DNA from: JBBKWJ01 sp037968895
GTDB taxonomy: Bacteria; Actinomycetota; Acidimicrobiia; Acidimicrobiales; SZUA-35
Direction of reading: 5' to 3'
DNA: 31,435 bases
NCBI GenBank assembly: GCA_037968895.1
Contig: JBBKWJ010000051.1
Location: forward strand, 1-31,435
In this document: positions 14,743-22,893 of the stretch, piece after piece
Layout: each line of letters begins with the position of its first letter
How positions within the stretch are numbered: position 1 is the stretch's first letter
Made by a program: the position numbers and the translations under genes
Notes under the pieces: model-generated
The model's database searches: none
Seen by the model: only the letters and a program-made list of their open reading frames with translations
Told to the model about the DNA's origin: nothing

Positions 14743-16230
14743 ATGAAGCGCATCAACCATTTGATTAACGGCAAGTCTGTCGAGGCGACATCGGGTCGCA
14801 CCTCACCTGTGTTCAACCCGGCGACTGGTGAGCAAACGGCCGAGCTCGGACTGGCATCGGTTGCCGACGTTGATGCCGCCGTCGACTCGGCTGCGGCTGC
14901 TTTTGAAGAGTGGCGCGATGTGAGCATCGCCGCTCGAACGAAACTCATGTACAAGTTTCGCAATCTGGTCGAGGCAAATGTCGCCGAGATCGCCAAGCTG
15001 CTTACGGCCGAACACGGCAAGGTCTTGAGCGACGCGGCAGGCGAAGTGGCACGGGGCATCGAGAACATCGAATACGCATGCGGCATCGCCGAGATGCTGA
15101 AGGGTTCGTACAACGAGAACGCCTCGACCGGCGTCGACGTCTACACCGTTCGCCAGCCGCTTGGTGTTGCCGCTGGCATCACGCCATTCAACTTCCCTGC
15201 GATGGTGCCACTCTGGACCATTCCAAACGCAATTGCCGCTGGCAACACGTACATCCTGAAGCCATCCGAGCGTGACCCCTCGACGCCGATGTTCATCGCC
15301 GAACTTTTCCACGAGGCTGGGTTCCCTGACGGCGTCCTCAACGTCTTGAACGGCGACAAGGTTGCGGTCGATCGCCTCCTTGAGCACCCAACCGTGAAGG
15401 CAGTGTCCTTCGTCGGTTCAACCCCGATCGCTCGCTACGTCTACGAGACGGGAGCGAAGAATGGCAAGCGGATCCAGGCCCTTGGCGGCGCCAAGAACCA
15501 CATGATCGTGTTGCCAGACGCCGATATCAATCTTGCTGCGGACTCCGCCGTTTCGGCCGCATTCGGGTCGGCGGGCGAGCGTTGCATGGCAATCTCGGTC
15601 CTTGTAGCTGTTGGCGGCGTTGGCGACAAACTTGTTGAAGCCATCAGCGATCGCATGCGCGGCCTAAAGGTTGGCGACGGAGCCGATTCTTCGTCGGAGA
15701 TGGGTCCACTCATTACCGGTGAGCATCGCGACCGCGTCGCGGGCTACGTCGGCCAAGGCGCTGATTCTGGTGCCACCGTTGTCGTCGACGGACGAGACGT
15801 AGCGTTCGAAGGCCAGGGCTTCTTCCTTGCTCCAAGCCTTGTCGACAACGTCACCCCAGATATGTCGGTGTACACCGACGAGATCTTTGGCCCAGTCCTC
15901 AGCATCGTGCGCGTCGACACCTACCCGGAAGCGATGAAACTTATCGACGACAATCAGTGGGGCAACGGTGCGGCAATCTTCACCCGTGACGGTGGCGCCG
16001 CTCGTGCGTTCCAAGACCGGGTCGAGGCTGGAATGGTTGGTATCAATGTGCCGATTCCAGTGCCAGTTGGCTATCACAGCTTCGGTGGTTGGAATGACTC
16101 GCTCTTCGGCGACACGGCCATGTACGGGCCAGAGGGTGTTCGATTCTTCACTCGTCCAAAGGTAATCACCTCACGCTGGCCAGATCCCTCGACGAGCACC
16201 GTCGACTTGGGTTTCCCCACCAACGACTAG
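14743..16230 (+). CDS. mmsA: CoA-acylating methylmalonate-semialdehyde dehydrogenase
   Basis: The 495-residue protein fits the MmsA/IolA branch of aldehyde dehydrogenases, which convert (methyl)malonate semialdehyde with NAD+ and CoA to propionyl-CoA or acetyl-CoA plus CO2. Seen: ITPFNFPAMVPLW with the substrate-pocket Asn, the cofactor segment ILKPSERDPS, SFVGSTPIARYVY, catalytic Cys281 in GSAGERCMA, and the branch-typical ending YHSFGGWNDSLFGD followed by RPKVITSRWPDP. The ATG at 14743 is chosen because it aligns with the normal N-terminus (MKRINHLINGK) and has an AAGAAG-like site upstream. It is the second gene of the aminotransferase operon. The pair would take a beta-amino acid to an acyl-CoA. 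It converges with the MBL gene 29 bp downstream. Confidence 0.94.
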   Translation: MKRINHLINGKSVEATSGRTSPVFNPATGEQTAELGLASVADVDAAVDSAAAAFEEWRDVSIAARTKLMYKFRNLVEANVAEIAKLLTAEHGKVLSDAAGEVARGIENIEYACGIAEMLKGSYNENASTGVDVYTVRQPLGVAAGITPFNFPAMVPLWTIPNAIAAGNTYILKPSERDPSTPMFIAELFHEAGFPDGVLNVLNGDKVAVDRLLEHPTVKAVSFVGSTPIARYVYETGAKNGKRIQALGGAKNHMIVLPDADINLAADSAVSAAFGSAGERCMAISVLVAVGGVGDKLVEAISDRMRGLKVGDGADSSSEMGPLITGEHRDRVAGYVGQGADSGATVVVDGRDVAFEGQGFFLAPSLVDNVTPDMSVYTDEIFGPVLSIVRVDTYPEAMKLIDDNQWGNGAAIFTRDGGAARAFQDRVEAGMVGINVPIPVPVGYHSFGGWNDSLFGDTAMYGPEGVRFFTRPKVITSRWPDPSTSTVDLGFPTND

Positions 16231-16259
16231 AACGCTAGCACCCCCAAAACGCTGAGGAG

Positions 16260-17384
16260 TTAGCTGATCGAATACTTCAGCATCTGGCCGGAGTAGTCGA
16301 CCTGTGCCTCGCCCAAGAGGCGCAGGTGTTCGAGGTGGGCGTATGTTTCGCTCTCGGCCATGTGGCCCCAAGAGCGGGGCTTAAAGAGGTGTTCCATATA
16401 TTGGGCGACGGTGCCATTGCCCAACTCATCTGACGCACTACGCAATATGTCGAGGCGTTCTTCGTGATGGTGCTTGATGGCTTGGGCCCGATCGCCAAGG
16501 GCATCGAAGACCAGTCCGTGGGCCGGAAGCACCTTGGTAACGCCTTTCATCTCGCTCATGCGCTCGAGACTTGTGAAGAAGTCATCAAGGGGATCGAGGG
16601 CAGGGCTGTTGCCGGAGATGTGCGGTGTAATTGTTGGCAGCACGTGGTCGCCTGAGATAAATGCCCCGGTATCGGGCGACCATAGACACAGGTGGTCGGG
16701 CGTGTGGCCCGGAGTGTGTACCGAGACCCACTCGGTATCGCCGAGTTCGAGCACATCAGAGTCGACGACTCGGTGAGTTGGCTTCGGCAAGGGCATTATT
16801 CGACCACCAGCCATTCGCATGGCCTGGTACGCCAGCTTCCGGCGCAAGGGGAGCGAGTGTGGCTCGCCTCCCCACGGAGTCGTTTCTGTCTCATCGTTGG
16901 CTTGGCGGCGGGCGATGGCTTCGAGGTGGCCGTCGTCGTGCGCCGGTGCCACAACAGCCTCTTCGTCGTCGGCCTCGGCCTCGGGATCGAGCCAGGTTCG
17001 GAAGCTCTCGTGCGTGACGATCTTGGCGCCCTTGTTGCCAAAGTAGCCGGCCTGGCCGAAGTGGTCTGGGTGAGAATGAGTGATGACCACCGTGTGGACG
17101 TCACCAACGCTGAAACCGGCAGATGCGAGGCGTTCTTTGAGCACACGCTTTGTTTTCGGTCCTGGAAGGCCAGGGTCAACGAGCGCCAGACCTCGCTTGT
17201 CTGGGATCGCATAGCAGTTGACGTGACCGAGCCCTGGCAGCGAAATCGGTAGCTGGATACGAAGCACACCGGGTACGACTTCATCAACTGAGGTAACCGC
17301 ATCGCGACGCTCCTCCCGGATTGGTCGAGCTTCGGTGCTCGGTGTCTCAGATTCAGGATTTGAGGGGCTCGACATTCCTGCCAC
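16260..17384 (-). CDS. MBL-fold metallo-hydrolase (LACTB2/glyoxalase II-like)
   Basis: The product is up to 374 residues from a GTG at 17384; an ATG three codons later (17375) is an alternative and neither has a good ribosome binding site. Seen: the metallo-beta-lactamase motif THSHPDHFG with His103, His105, Asp107 and His108, a later VHTPGHTPDH, SGDHVLP and LPAHG, giving a full two-metal site. The C-terminal 80 residues (YMEHL, ETYAHLEHLRLLGEAQV) look like the winged-helix tail of LACTB2-type proteins. These enzymes hydrolyse thioesters, esters or nucleic acids; the substrate is unknown here. It starts only 11 bp after the glycosyltransferase stop, so the two are almost certainly cotranscribed, though a functional tie is unproven. 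Confidence 0.88.
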   Translation of the reverse strand: MAGMSSPSNPESETPSTEARPIREERRDAVTSVDEVVPGVLRIQLPISLPGLGHVNCYAIPDKRGLALVDPGLPGPKTKRVLKERLASAGFSVGDVHTVVITHSHPDHFGQAGYFGNKGAKIVTHESFRTWLDPEAEADDEEAVVAPAHDDGHLEAIARRQANDETETTPWGGEPHSLPLRRKLAYQAMRMAGGRIMPLPKPTHRVVDSDVLELGDTEWVSVHTPGHTPDHLCLWSPDTGAFISGDHVLPTITPHISGNSPALDPLDDFFTSLERMSEMKGVTKVLPAHGLVFDALGDRAQAIKHHHEERLDILRSASDELGNGTVAQYMEHLFKPRSWGHMAESETYAHLEHLRLLGEAQVDYSGQMLKYSIS

Positions 17385-17395
17385 GTTAGGTGGGA

Positions 17396-19354
17396 TCAGG
17401 GCTGAGGTGAAATCTCGTTGTCAGTCAATGCGTCGGCGTGTTGCGGCCGGTGTGCAGGCTGTGGGAATCGTGGGGCGAGCGGGCCGAGCGGTTCGTCTTC
17501 AGAGCGACGACGCAAACCACCCGGCGGCGGCGGATTCAGAGTCAACAGCTCGAACTCGAACTCGGATAGCACGTCGTCGTTTGCCATTGATGCGACAGGA
17601 AGCGCCTCAAGAAAGAGGGTGCGGGCCAACCGGGCGCGCTCGGTCCACTGGCCAGGAACGAACTCAACCGTGGAGCCGTCGCCGTCGTGGCTCGCAACCC
17701 AGCAGTCGATCTTCGCAATACCCTCACGAGTCATCACGTCGATTTGCTGGCGTCCGATTCGCGGCCGCCCCTCAACGAACCCGCCACTAGTTGAAGCTCG
17801 AGACATGCTGAAGCGCTCGCCATCGATCAGAACGGAAACGTCGCGAGTGAAACGACGAGCTCGTCGTCGCTCATCGCCGAAATGGCCCATTCGGATCCGC
17901 TTAATCGCAGCACCGATGATGAGCGAGTTGAGAATCAGCACGATCGCCGAAATCATGGCCTGTAGTTTCGTCTGGCCGGGCAGAAGGTCGAAGCCCCTGA
18001 GCACGAAGAGCCCCCAGCCAACCATTGCGACGACCATCATGACGATAAGCGACAGCGGTGGCGGCGTTGTCTCCCTGTCGGTCGCCTCGCTCGTCCGGCC
18101 CTTGGGGGTGACGTGGAACGAGAGCTTTCCGTTGCCGAGAAGCTGCGACATTGCTGTGATCGTGGCCGGTATCCGTAGATAGTCGAATAGGAGCGCGGGT
18201 AGGAATCTGTGTTTGCCGCGGCCGAGTCTGGCCAGCGTGCCCTGTGAGGCGACAGAGACGGCTACATGGAACAGGATGAATCGAATAAGCGAGTTCTCGA
18301 CCGGGTTCTGGTTGCTCAGCACGACCAGTACGGCGAGGACGAGGTAGCCAAGCGTCCTTACCCCTTCAAACCAGCCAAAGAGCGAGGCGAAGTGGCTTAT
18401 TCGCTGGGAAGTCTTGAGACCAGGAGCGACAAATGGATTCTCGCTGCTGCGCAGAATCTGCATCGCACCGGAGGCCCAACGCCTTCGCTGCACCAGGTAC
18501 TCGTTGTACGTAGTTGGCGCGAGGCCTTTGGCCAACACATCGTTGTGAAAAACGGTTTTCCAGCCCCGTGAGTGCAATCGGATGGTGGTGAGAAGATCTT
18601 CGGTGACCGAGTCCGTGGCGACGCCGCCGACTGACCGCAGGGCAACAGAGCGAATGATCGCTGAAGTCCCGCACCAGAATGCACCATCCCAACGGTTCTT
18701 GCCGGGCTGAATCACGCGGTAGAAGAGTTCCTCTTCGCAATAGTCGCCTATGTGCTCAAACGACTCGGTGTTGTAAAAGTCCTGCGGCGTCTGGACCAGC
18801 GCCATCCCGGGGTCGTCGAAGTAGCCGATCGTGTCAGTAAGGAAACCCTCGCTTGGAATGTGGTCGGCATCGAGGAACCCGATGAACTCCGCGTCACAGA
18901 CTTGGAGTGCTTCGTTTATATTGCCGGCCTTGGCGTGGGTGTTCTTCTCCCGACCGACGTAGATAGCGCCAACAGCTTCAGCCATCTCCTTGACCCATGG
19001 TCGATTGCCGTCGTCGAGCACCCAGGTCTCGTGGGCTGGCTGTATCGCGACTGCGGCAGCAACGGTCGGCATGAGGACGTGTTCATCCTCGTTGTAAGTT
19101 GCGATGAAGAGCGCAATAGATCGACTGGTTGTCAGCCGAGGGGTAGCGGGAGCGGCGGCGTCGATGTCCCACGTGGAGAAAACGAACAGAACAAAGCTGA
19201 TGGCGCCAAACGCTTCAAGGAAGAGAAAGAGCAGCGCAACCGGGTTTGTGAACGAGACTGTGGCCGTACGCCAGACGAGGTACGCAACAAAGAGCACTAT
19301 CGCGCTAGACGCGATTGTTTTGGACACAAGTGCTGGTGAGACCCGACCTTTCAT
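17396..19354 (-). CDS. Cellulose synthase-like family 2 glycosyltransferase with C-terminal PilZ-like domain
   Basis: The ATG at 19354 has GGAG five bases upstream, giving 652 residues; an earlier GTG-type extension is unnecessary. Seen: two N-terminal membrane helices (about 14-28 and 38-60), a cytosolic GT2 domain with DDG (114-116), DADH (162-165), TED (251-253) and QRRRW (289-293), then at least four more helices to about 483. The FHVTPKG segment (413-419) is also present. This is the BcsA-type processive synthase layout, exporting a beta-glycan while making it. A PilZ-like domain follows (about 495-580) with RRARR, but the usual D/NxSxxG reads RASTSG, so c-di-GMP binding is doubtful. No bcsB, bcsC or bcsZ is present. 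A GH26-like hydrolase is divergent. The polymer could be cellulose, a mannan or a mixed glucan. Confidence 0.9.
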   Translation of the reverse strand: MKGRVSPALVSKTIASSAIVLFVAYLVWRTATVSFTNPVALLFLFLEAFGAISFVLFVFSTWDIDAAAPATPRLTTSRSIALFIATYNEDEHVLMPTVAAAVAIQPAHETWVLDDGNRPWVKEMAEAVGAIYVGREKNTHAKAGNINEALQVCDAEFIGFLDADHIPSEGFLTDTIGYFDDPGMALVQTPQDFYNTESFEHIGDYCEEELFYRVIQPGKNRWDGAFWCGTSAIIRSVALRSVGGVATDSVTEDLLTTIRLHSRGWKTVFHNDVLAKGLAPTTYNEYLVQRRRWASGAMQILRSSENPFVAPGLKTSQRISHFASLFGWFEGVRTLGYLVLAVLVVLSNQNPVENSLIRFILFHVAVSVASQGTLARLGRGKHRFLPALLFDYLRIPATITAMSQLLGNGKLSFHVTPKGRTSEATDRETTPPPLSLIVMMVVAMVGWGLFVLRGFDLLPGQTKLQAMISAIVLILNSLIIGAAIKRIRMGHFGDERRRARRFTRDVSVLIDGERFSMSRASTSGGFVEGRPRIGRQQIDVMTREGIAKIDCWVASHDGDGSTVEFVPGQWTERARLARTLFLEALPVASMANDDVLSEFEFELLTLNPPPPGGLRRRSEDEPLGPLAPRFPQPAHRPQHADALTDNEISPQP

Positions 19355-19449
19355 TACTTCTCCAACGGCAAAAGCAAGGCAATTGTGAGTACTCGGGCCT
19401 AATCCGGGCGGAGTCCTCTCGACCAACGATTCGCAGCCGATAGAGCCTC

Positions 19450-20610
19450 GTGAACCGCAATGTCACAAACCGGCCGGTAACTGTGGTCGTCGCGCTTGCC
19501 ATTGGGCTCACGCTCTGGGTTGGAATCGCGCGTTCAGACAAACCTCGTGACTATTCGTTACCCGGTGTGGTTCCTGCGCCGGCCGTTGAGGCATACGTTG
19601 ACGGCCTTGAGATCGACGAGACTGGACCAAATCCAGCGGAAGCGACGGTCCCCAGTCAAGAACAGAACGAGAGCTCTGCGCCTGTGACGACGCCATTGCC
19701 GAACGCCAAGCAGCTTCTCATCGAGGCGATCGAGGCTGGTACTCCGAAGTGGGTCGGCGTCATGACCGAGTCTGGCGATGACGATGCCATCGATGAGTTT
19801 GCACTCACCGTCGGTCGTCAACCTGACATCGTTCAGATTGCGATTGGTTGGGAGATGGACGAGTGGGACCCCGACCTCGTTGATCGCATAACCGCTCGCG
19901 GGTCAGTGCTGATGATCTCCTGGGAGCCGTGGGACTACCGGCAGAAAGTCAACCCGGCGGATCAGCCGAAGTTCTCGTTAGCCAATATTCTGAATGGTTC
20001 GTTCGACGACTACATCGACGATTGGGCTGAAGGGTTGGCCGCCGACGGGCGACCTGTCCTGCTGCGTTTCGCTCATGAGATGAACGGAAACTGGTATCCG
20101 TGGGACGAGCAGGTGAACGGCAACGCACCTGGTAGCTACGTCGAAACTTGGCACTACGTTCAGGAGCGATTTGCGGCCGCCGGCGCCGACAACGTGATCT
20201 GGGTATGGAGTCCTAATACCGCCTATCCGGGCTCGTTGCCGATCCCTGGACTATTCCCAGGGACAGACAGCGTCGATCTTCTTGGTCTCGTCGGCTACTT
20301 CGGCCACTTCTCCAAGACCCCGGCCGAGTTCCCCAAGTTCGAGACGCTATTCGGCCCAACGCTGGCTGAGATCAGCGCAATCGATGATCGTCCAGTCCTC
20401 ATTACCGAAACCAGTTCAACCGAGGTTGGCGGGTATAAGGCGGGGTGGATCGCTGACTTCCTGGCCGCGGTTGCAGTGCGTGACGACATCAGCGGGTTTG
20501 TCTGGTTTGACGTCATCAAGGAAACGAACTGGCGAATCGATTCGTCGCCAGAGGCTGAAGCAGCTTTCCTCGCCGGCCTCGAGCACGCGTCCTATTCGCC
20601 GGCCCGCTAG
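19450..20610 (+). CDS. Membrane-anchored GH26-like glycoside hydrolase
   Basis: The gene starts with GTG at 19450 and encodes 386 residues. Seen: a basic start and one hydrophobic helix (about 11-27) without a clear cleavage site, a low-complexity linker rich in Pro/Glu/Thr (about 35-85), then a TIM-barrel domain. LLRFAHEMNGNWYPW gives Glu210 as the probable acid/base and VLITETSST gives Glu320 as the probable nucleophile, as in GH26 endo-beta-mannanases and glucanases. The domain is therefore likely extracytoplasmic. It is divergent, with a 95-bp spacer, from a cellulose-synthase-like gene, so it may trim or release the polymer made there, as BcsZ (GH8) does in cellulose loci. The family call is from motifs only. 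Confidence 0.82.
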   Translation: MNRNVTNRPVTVVVALAIGLTLWVGIARSDKPRDYSLPGVVPAPAVEAYVDGLEIDETGPNPAEATVPSQEQNESSAPVTTPLPNAKQLLIEAIEAGTPKWVGVMTESGDDDAIDEFALTVGRQPDIVQIAIGWEMDEWDPDLVDRITARGSVLMISWEPWDYRQKVNPADQPKFSLANILNGSFDDYIDDWAEGLAADGRPVLLRFAHEMNGNWYPWDEQVNGNAPGSYVETWHYVQERFAAAGADNVIWVWSPNTAYPGSLPIPGLFPGTDSVDLLGLVGYFGHFSKTPAEFPKFETLFGPTLAEISAIDDRPVLITETSSTEVGGYKAGWIADFLAAVAVRDDISGFVWFDVIKETNWRIDSSPEAEAAFLAGLEHASYSPAR

Positions 20611-20623
20611 TCAGCCTCGGTAG

Positions 20624-22270
20624 CTAGTCAGATTCTTCGTCTTCTGGTGGCAGCGATGCGCGGTATCGCTCGATCAACGCGTTGGTCGAGCTGTCGTGAT
20701 GGAGCGGCTCATCTGACGAAAGCTCTGAGGCAATCGTTGACGCAAGCGCTTTGCCGAGCTCGACGCCCCATTGGTCGAACGAGTTGATTCCCCAAATCAC
20801 GCCCTGGACGAAAACCTTGTGCTCGTAGAGCGCGAGAAGTTGGCCAAGGACGTGCGGTGTGAGTTGTTCGGCGAGCAGCATCGTTGACGGCCGGTCGCCG
20901 TGGAATGTTCGATGAGGAACCAACTCGTCGGCGACTCCGCTGGCGGCAACGTCAGCGGCTGAACGGCCGAACGCAAGGGCCTCGGCCTGTGCGAAGAGGT
21001 TGGCGAGGAGGAGTTCGTGTTGATTGCCGACGTCTCGCGCCGGCTTGAGGAAGCCGATGAAGTCGACGGGAACGATGTCGGTTCCCTGGTGGATGAGTTG
21101 GTAGAACGCGTGCTGGCCGTTTGTTCCCGGCTCGCCCCACAGTACAGGACCGGTCGAGTAGCCGACCGGGGAGCCATCGAGCCGGACGCTCTTGCCGTTG
21201 CTTTCCATGTCGAGTTGTTGGAGATAGGCGGGTAGCCGATCGAGATGCTCGGCGTATGGCAGCACGGCGTAGGTGCCCATGCCGGCGAAGTTTCGATGCC
21301 AGACGCCAAGGAGGGCCAGGATGACCGGCAAGTTTGATTCGATTGGCTCTGTGCTGAAGTGCTCGTCCATCTCGGCGAAGCCGTCAAGGAACGATCTGAA
21401 ATTGATTGGACCAATTGCGATCATCAAGCTGAGGCCGATGGCCGAGTCGACCGAGTATCGGCCCCCGACCCAATCCCAGAACCCAAACATGTTCGCGGTG
21501 TCGATGCCGAACTCAGCTACCGCGGCTTCGTTCGTTGATACGGCGGCAAAGTGGCGAGCAACAGCGAGAATGCTGCCGTCGAGACCGTCGAGCAGCCACT
21601 TTCGTGCGCCGCGTGCGTTGGCGAGAGTCTCCTGAGTCGTGAACGTCTTTGACGCAACGATGAACAGGGTTTCTTCTGGATCGAGGTCGTCGAGCGTGTC
21701 CAGAAGGTTTGCCGGGTCGACGTTCGAGACGTAGTGGCATCGAATCGTGTCGTGTCGGAACGGCTGCAACGCCCGGTAAGCCATCAGCGGCCCGAGGTCT
21801 GAGCCCCCGATGCCGATGTTGACCACGTCCCGGATTGGCTTGCCGGTGGAGCCGACCCAGTCACCAGAACGAACCCGGTTGGCGAACTCGCCCATGCTCT
21901 TCAGCACGCGGTGCACGTCCTCGACGACGTTCTCGCCCTCGACCGTCAGACTGCTGTCGAGGTCGTGCCTGAGTGCGGTGTGCAGGACCGAGCGGTCCTC
22001 GGTGGTGTTGATTCGGTCGCCTCGAAGCATCGCGTCTCGACGCCCCTCGACGTCGGCGGCCTCGGCGAGAGCAAAGAGCTTGTCCCACGTTTCTTCAGTG
22101 GTCTTCGTCTTCGAAATGTCGGCGGTGATATCGCACGCCTCGAGGGTGAGGTTGCTGGCTCGACTCGGGTCTGACTGGAACAAGCTGCCAATTGTTGTGT
22201 CAGTCAGCTTGTCGAAATGTTCTACGAGAGCGCTCCACTCAGGGCGCTCGTTGATGGGCGTGGTCGCCAT
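20624..22270 (-). CDS. pgi: Glucose-6-phosphate isomerase
   Basis: The 548-residue protein has normal length for the large bacterial Pgi, which interconverts glucose 6-phosphate and fructose 6-phosphate. Seen: NIGIGGSDLGP with the phosphate-binding region, TFTTQETLANA, the Pgi signature DWVGGRYSVDSAIGLS, GEPGTNGQHAFYQLIHQG, and the second signature GVIWGINSFDQWGVELGK near the C-terminus. The ATG at 22270 is preceded by a purine-rich GAGAAGAG. It is the third gene after the helicase and an unknown 190-residue protein on the same strand, 50 bp from the latter. It converges with the GH26-like gene with only 13 bp between stops. Confidence 0.97.
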   Translation of the reverse strand: MATTPINERPEWSALVEHFDKLTDTTIGSLFQSDPSRASNLTLEACDITADISKTKTTEETWDKLFALAEAADVEGRRDAMLRGDRINTTEDRSVLHTALRHDLDSSLTVEGENVVEDVHRVLKSMGEFANRVRSGDWVGSTGKPIRDVVNIGIGGSDLGPLMAYRALQPFRHDTIRCHYVSNVDPANLLDTLDDLDPEETLFIVASKTFTTQETLANARGARKWLLDGLDGSILAVARHFAAVSTNEAAVAEFGIDTANMFGFWDWVGGRYSVDSAIGLSLMIAIGPINFRSFLDGFAEMDEHFSTEPIESNLPVILALLGVWHRNFAGMGTYAVLPYAEHLDRLPAYLQQLDMESNGKSVRLDGSPVGYSTGPVLWGEPGTNGQHAFYQLIHQGTDIVPVDFIGFLKPARDVGNQHELLLANLFAQAEALAFGRSAADVAASGVADELVPHRTFHGDRPSTMLLAEQLTPHVLGQLLALYEHKVFVQGVIWGINSFDQWGVELGKALASTIASELSSDEPLHHDSSTNALIERYRASLPPEDEESD

Positions 22271-22320
22271 ATGTTGTCTCTTCTCAAAATTCTCAGCTTC
22301 AGCGGGTGACGAATCTGACT

Positions 22321-22893
22321 TTAGCCGTCGCTCGGGCCGGTGTCGGTGAGGAGCTCGTCAAGAGTGTCAGCGAGCGGGCTATCGAGCCGCCAGCGACCTG
22401 ACCTTCGAACGAAGCGGGCCCATCGGCCAGACTGACTCAACGTGTAGCGGACGTCGTCGACGGAAAAGGCATTGGCCCGAGTCGTCGGCTCGCTTTGGTG
22501 GTGAGCCGTGATCGTTTCGGCCGCACGTGCCGCGTCGCTCGGCGAGGGCGTCCAGCTTTTTTCATTGAGCGTGTGGACACCTTCTGGGCCGGCGATCTTG
22601 AAGGCAATCGACTGTTGGTCGAGCGAGCCGACGGTGAGTCCCGCCGAGGCGGCCAATGCCTTTCGCAGGGCCGAAGGCAACGGTGTGCTGGCTCGTCGAG
22701 CGAGATCGACGAGCGGGTCGTTCTGGAGCCCGCTCGCTGAATGGTCGACGAGCATTGAGTTGGCTCGGTACGCGGCGTCATTGAGGAGATTGAGCAAACC
22801 GGTGCCAGTGAACGGGGCATTAGCCGGTGGATCGCTCGGCCACGACGTTGCCATTACTGGGCGGTCTGGCAGTTCGGGGAGTGGAGGATGCAC
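22321..22893 (-). CDS. Hypothetical protein, translationally coupled to the SNF2 helicase
   Basis: I do not recognise this 190-residue protein. Its GTG start (22893) directly follows the TAG of the helicase gene, with AGAGG a few bases upstream inside the helicase coding end, so translation is probably coupled. An internal ATG at 22854 is a possible alternative start. Seen: no signal peptide, membrane helix, cysteine cluster or nucleotide-binding motif. The middle is mixed helical. A basic, aromatic stretch (SGRWARFVRRSGRWRLDSP) lies near residues 153-171, before an acidic C-terminus. The basic segment might touch nucleic acid, which would fit the helicase neighbour, but that is speculation. 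Codon pattern and absence of stops over a tight operon support a real gene. Confidence 0.75.
   Translation of the reverse strand: MHPPLPELPDRPVMATSWPSDPPANAPFTGTGLLNLLNDAAYRANSMLVDHSASGLQNDPLVDLARRASTPLPSALRKALAASAGLTVGSLDQQSIAFKIAGPEGVHTLNEKSWTPSPSDAARAAETITAHHQSEPTTRANAFSVDDVRYTLSQSGRWARFVRRSGRWRLDSPLADTLDELLTDTGPSDG

Noticed and set aside
16231..16259. Terminator hairpin between mmsA and the MBL gene
   Set aside because: Only short imperfect pairing around GCTAG is present, with no T-tract.
20606..20631. GCTAGTCAG direct repeat 17 bp apart spanning the convergent GH26/pgi stop codons
   Set aside because: Nine bases, each copy containing part of a TAG stop region; too short to claim an attachment site or terminator, and no mobile gene is nearby.
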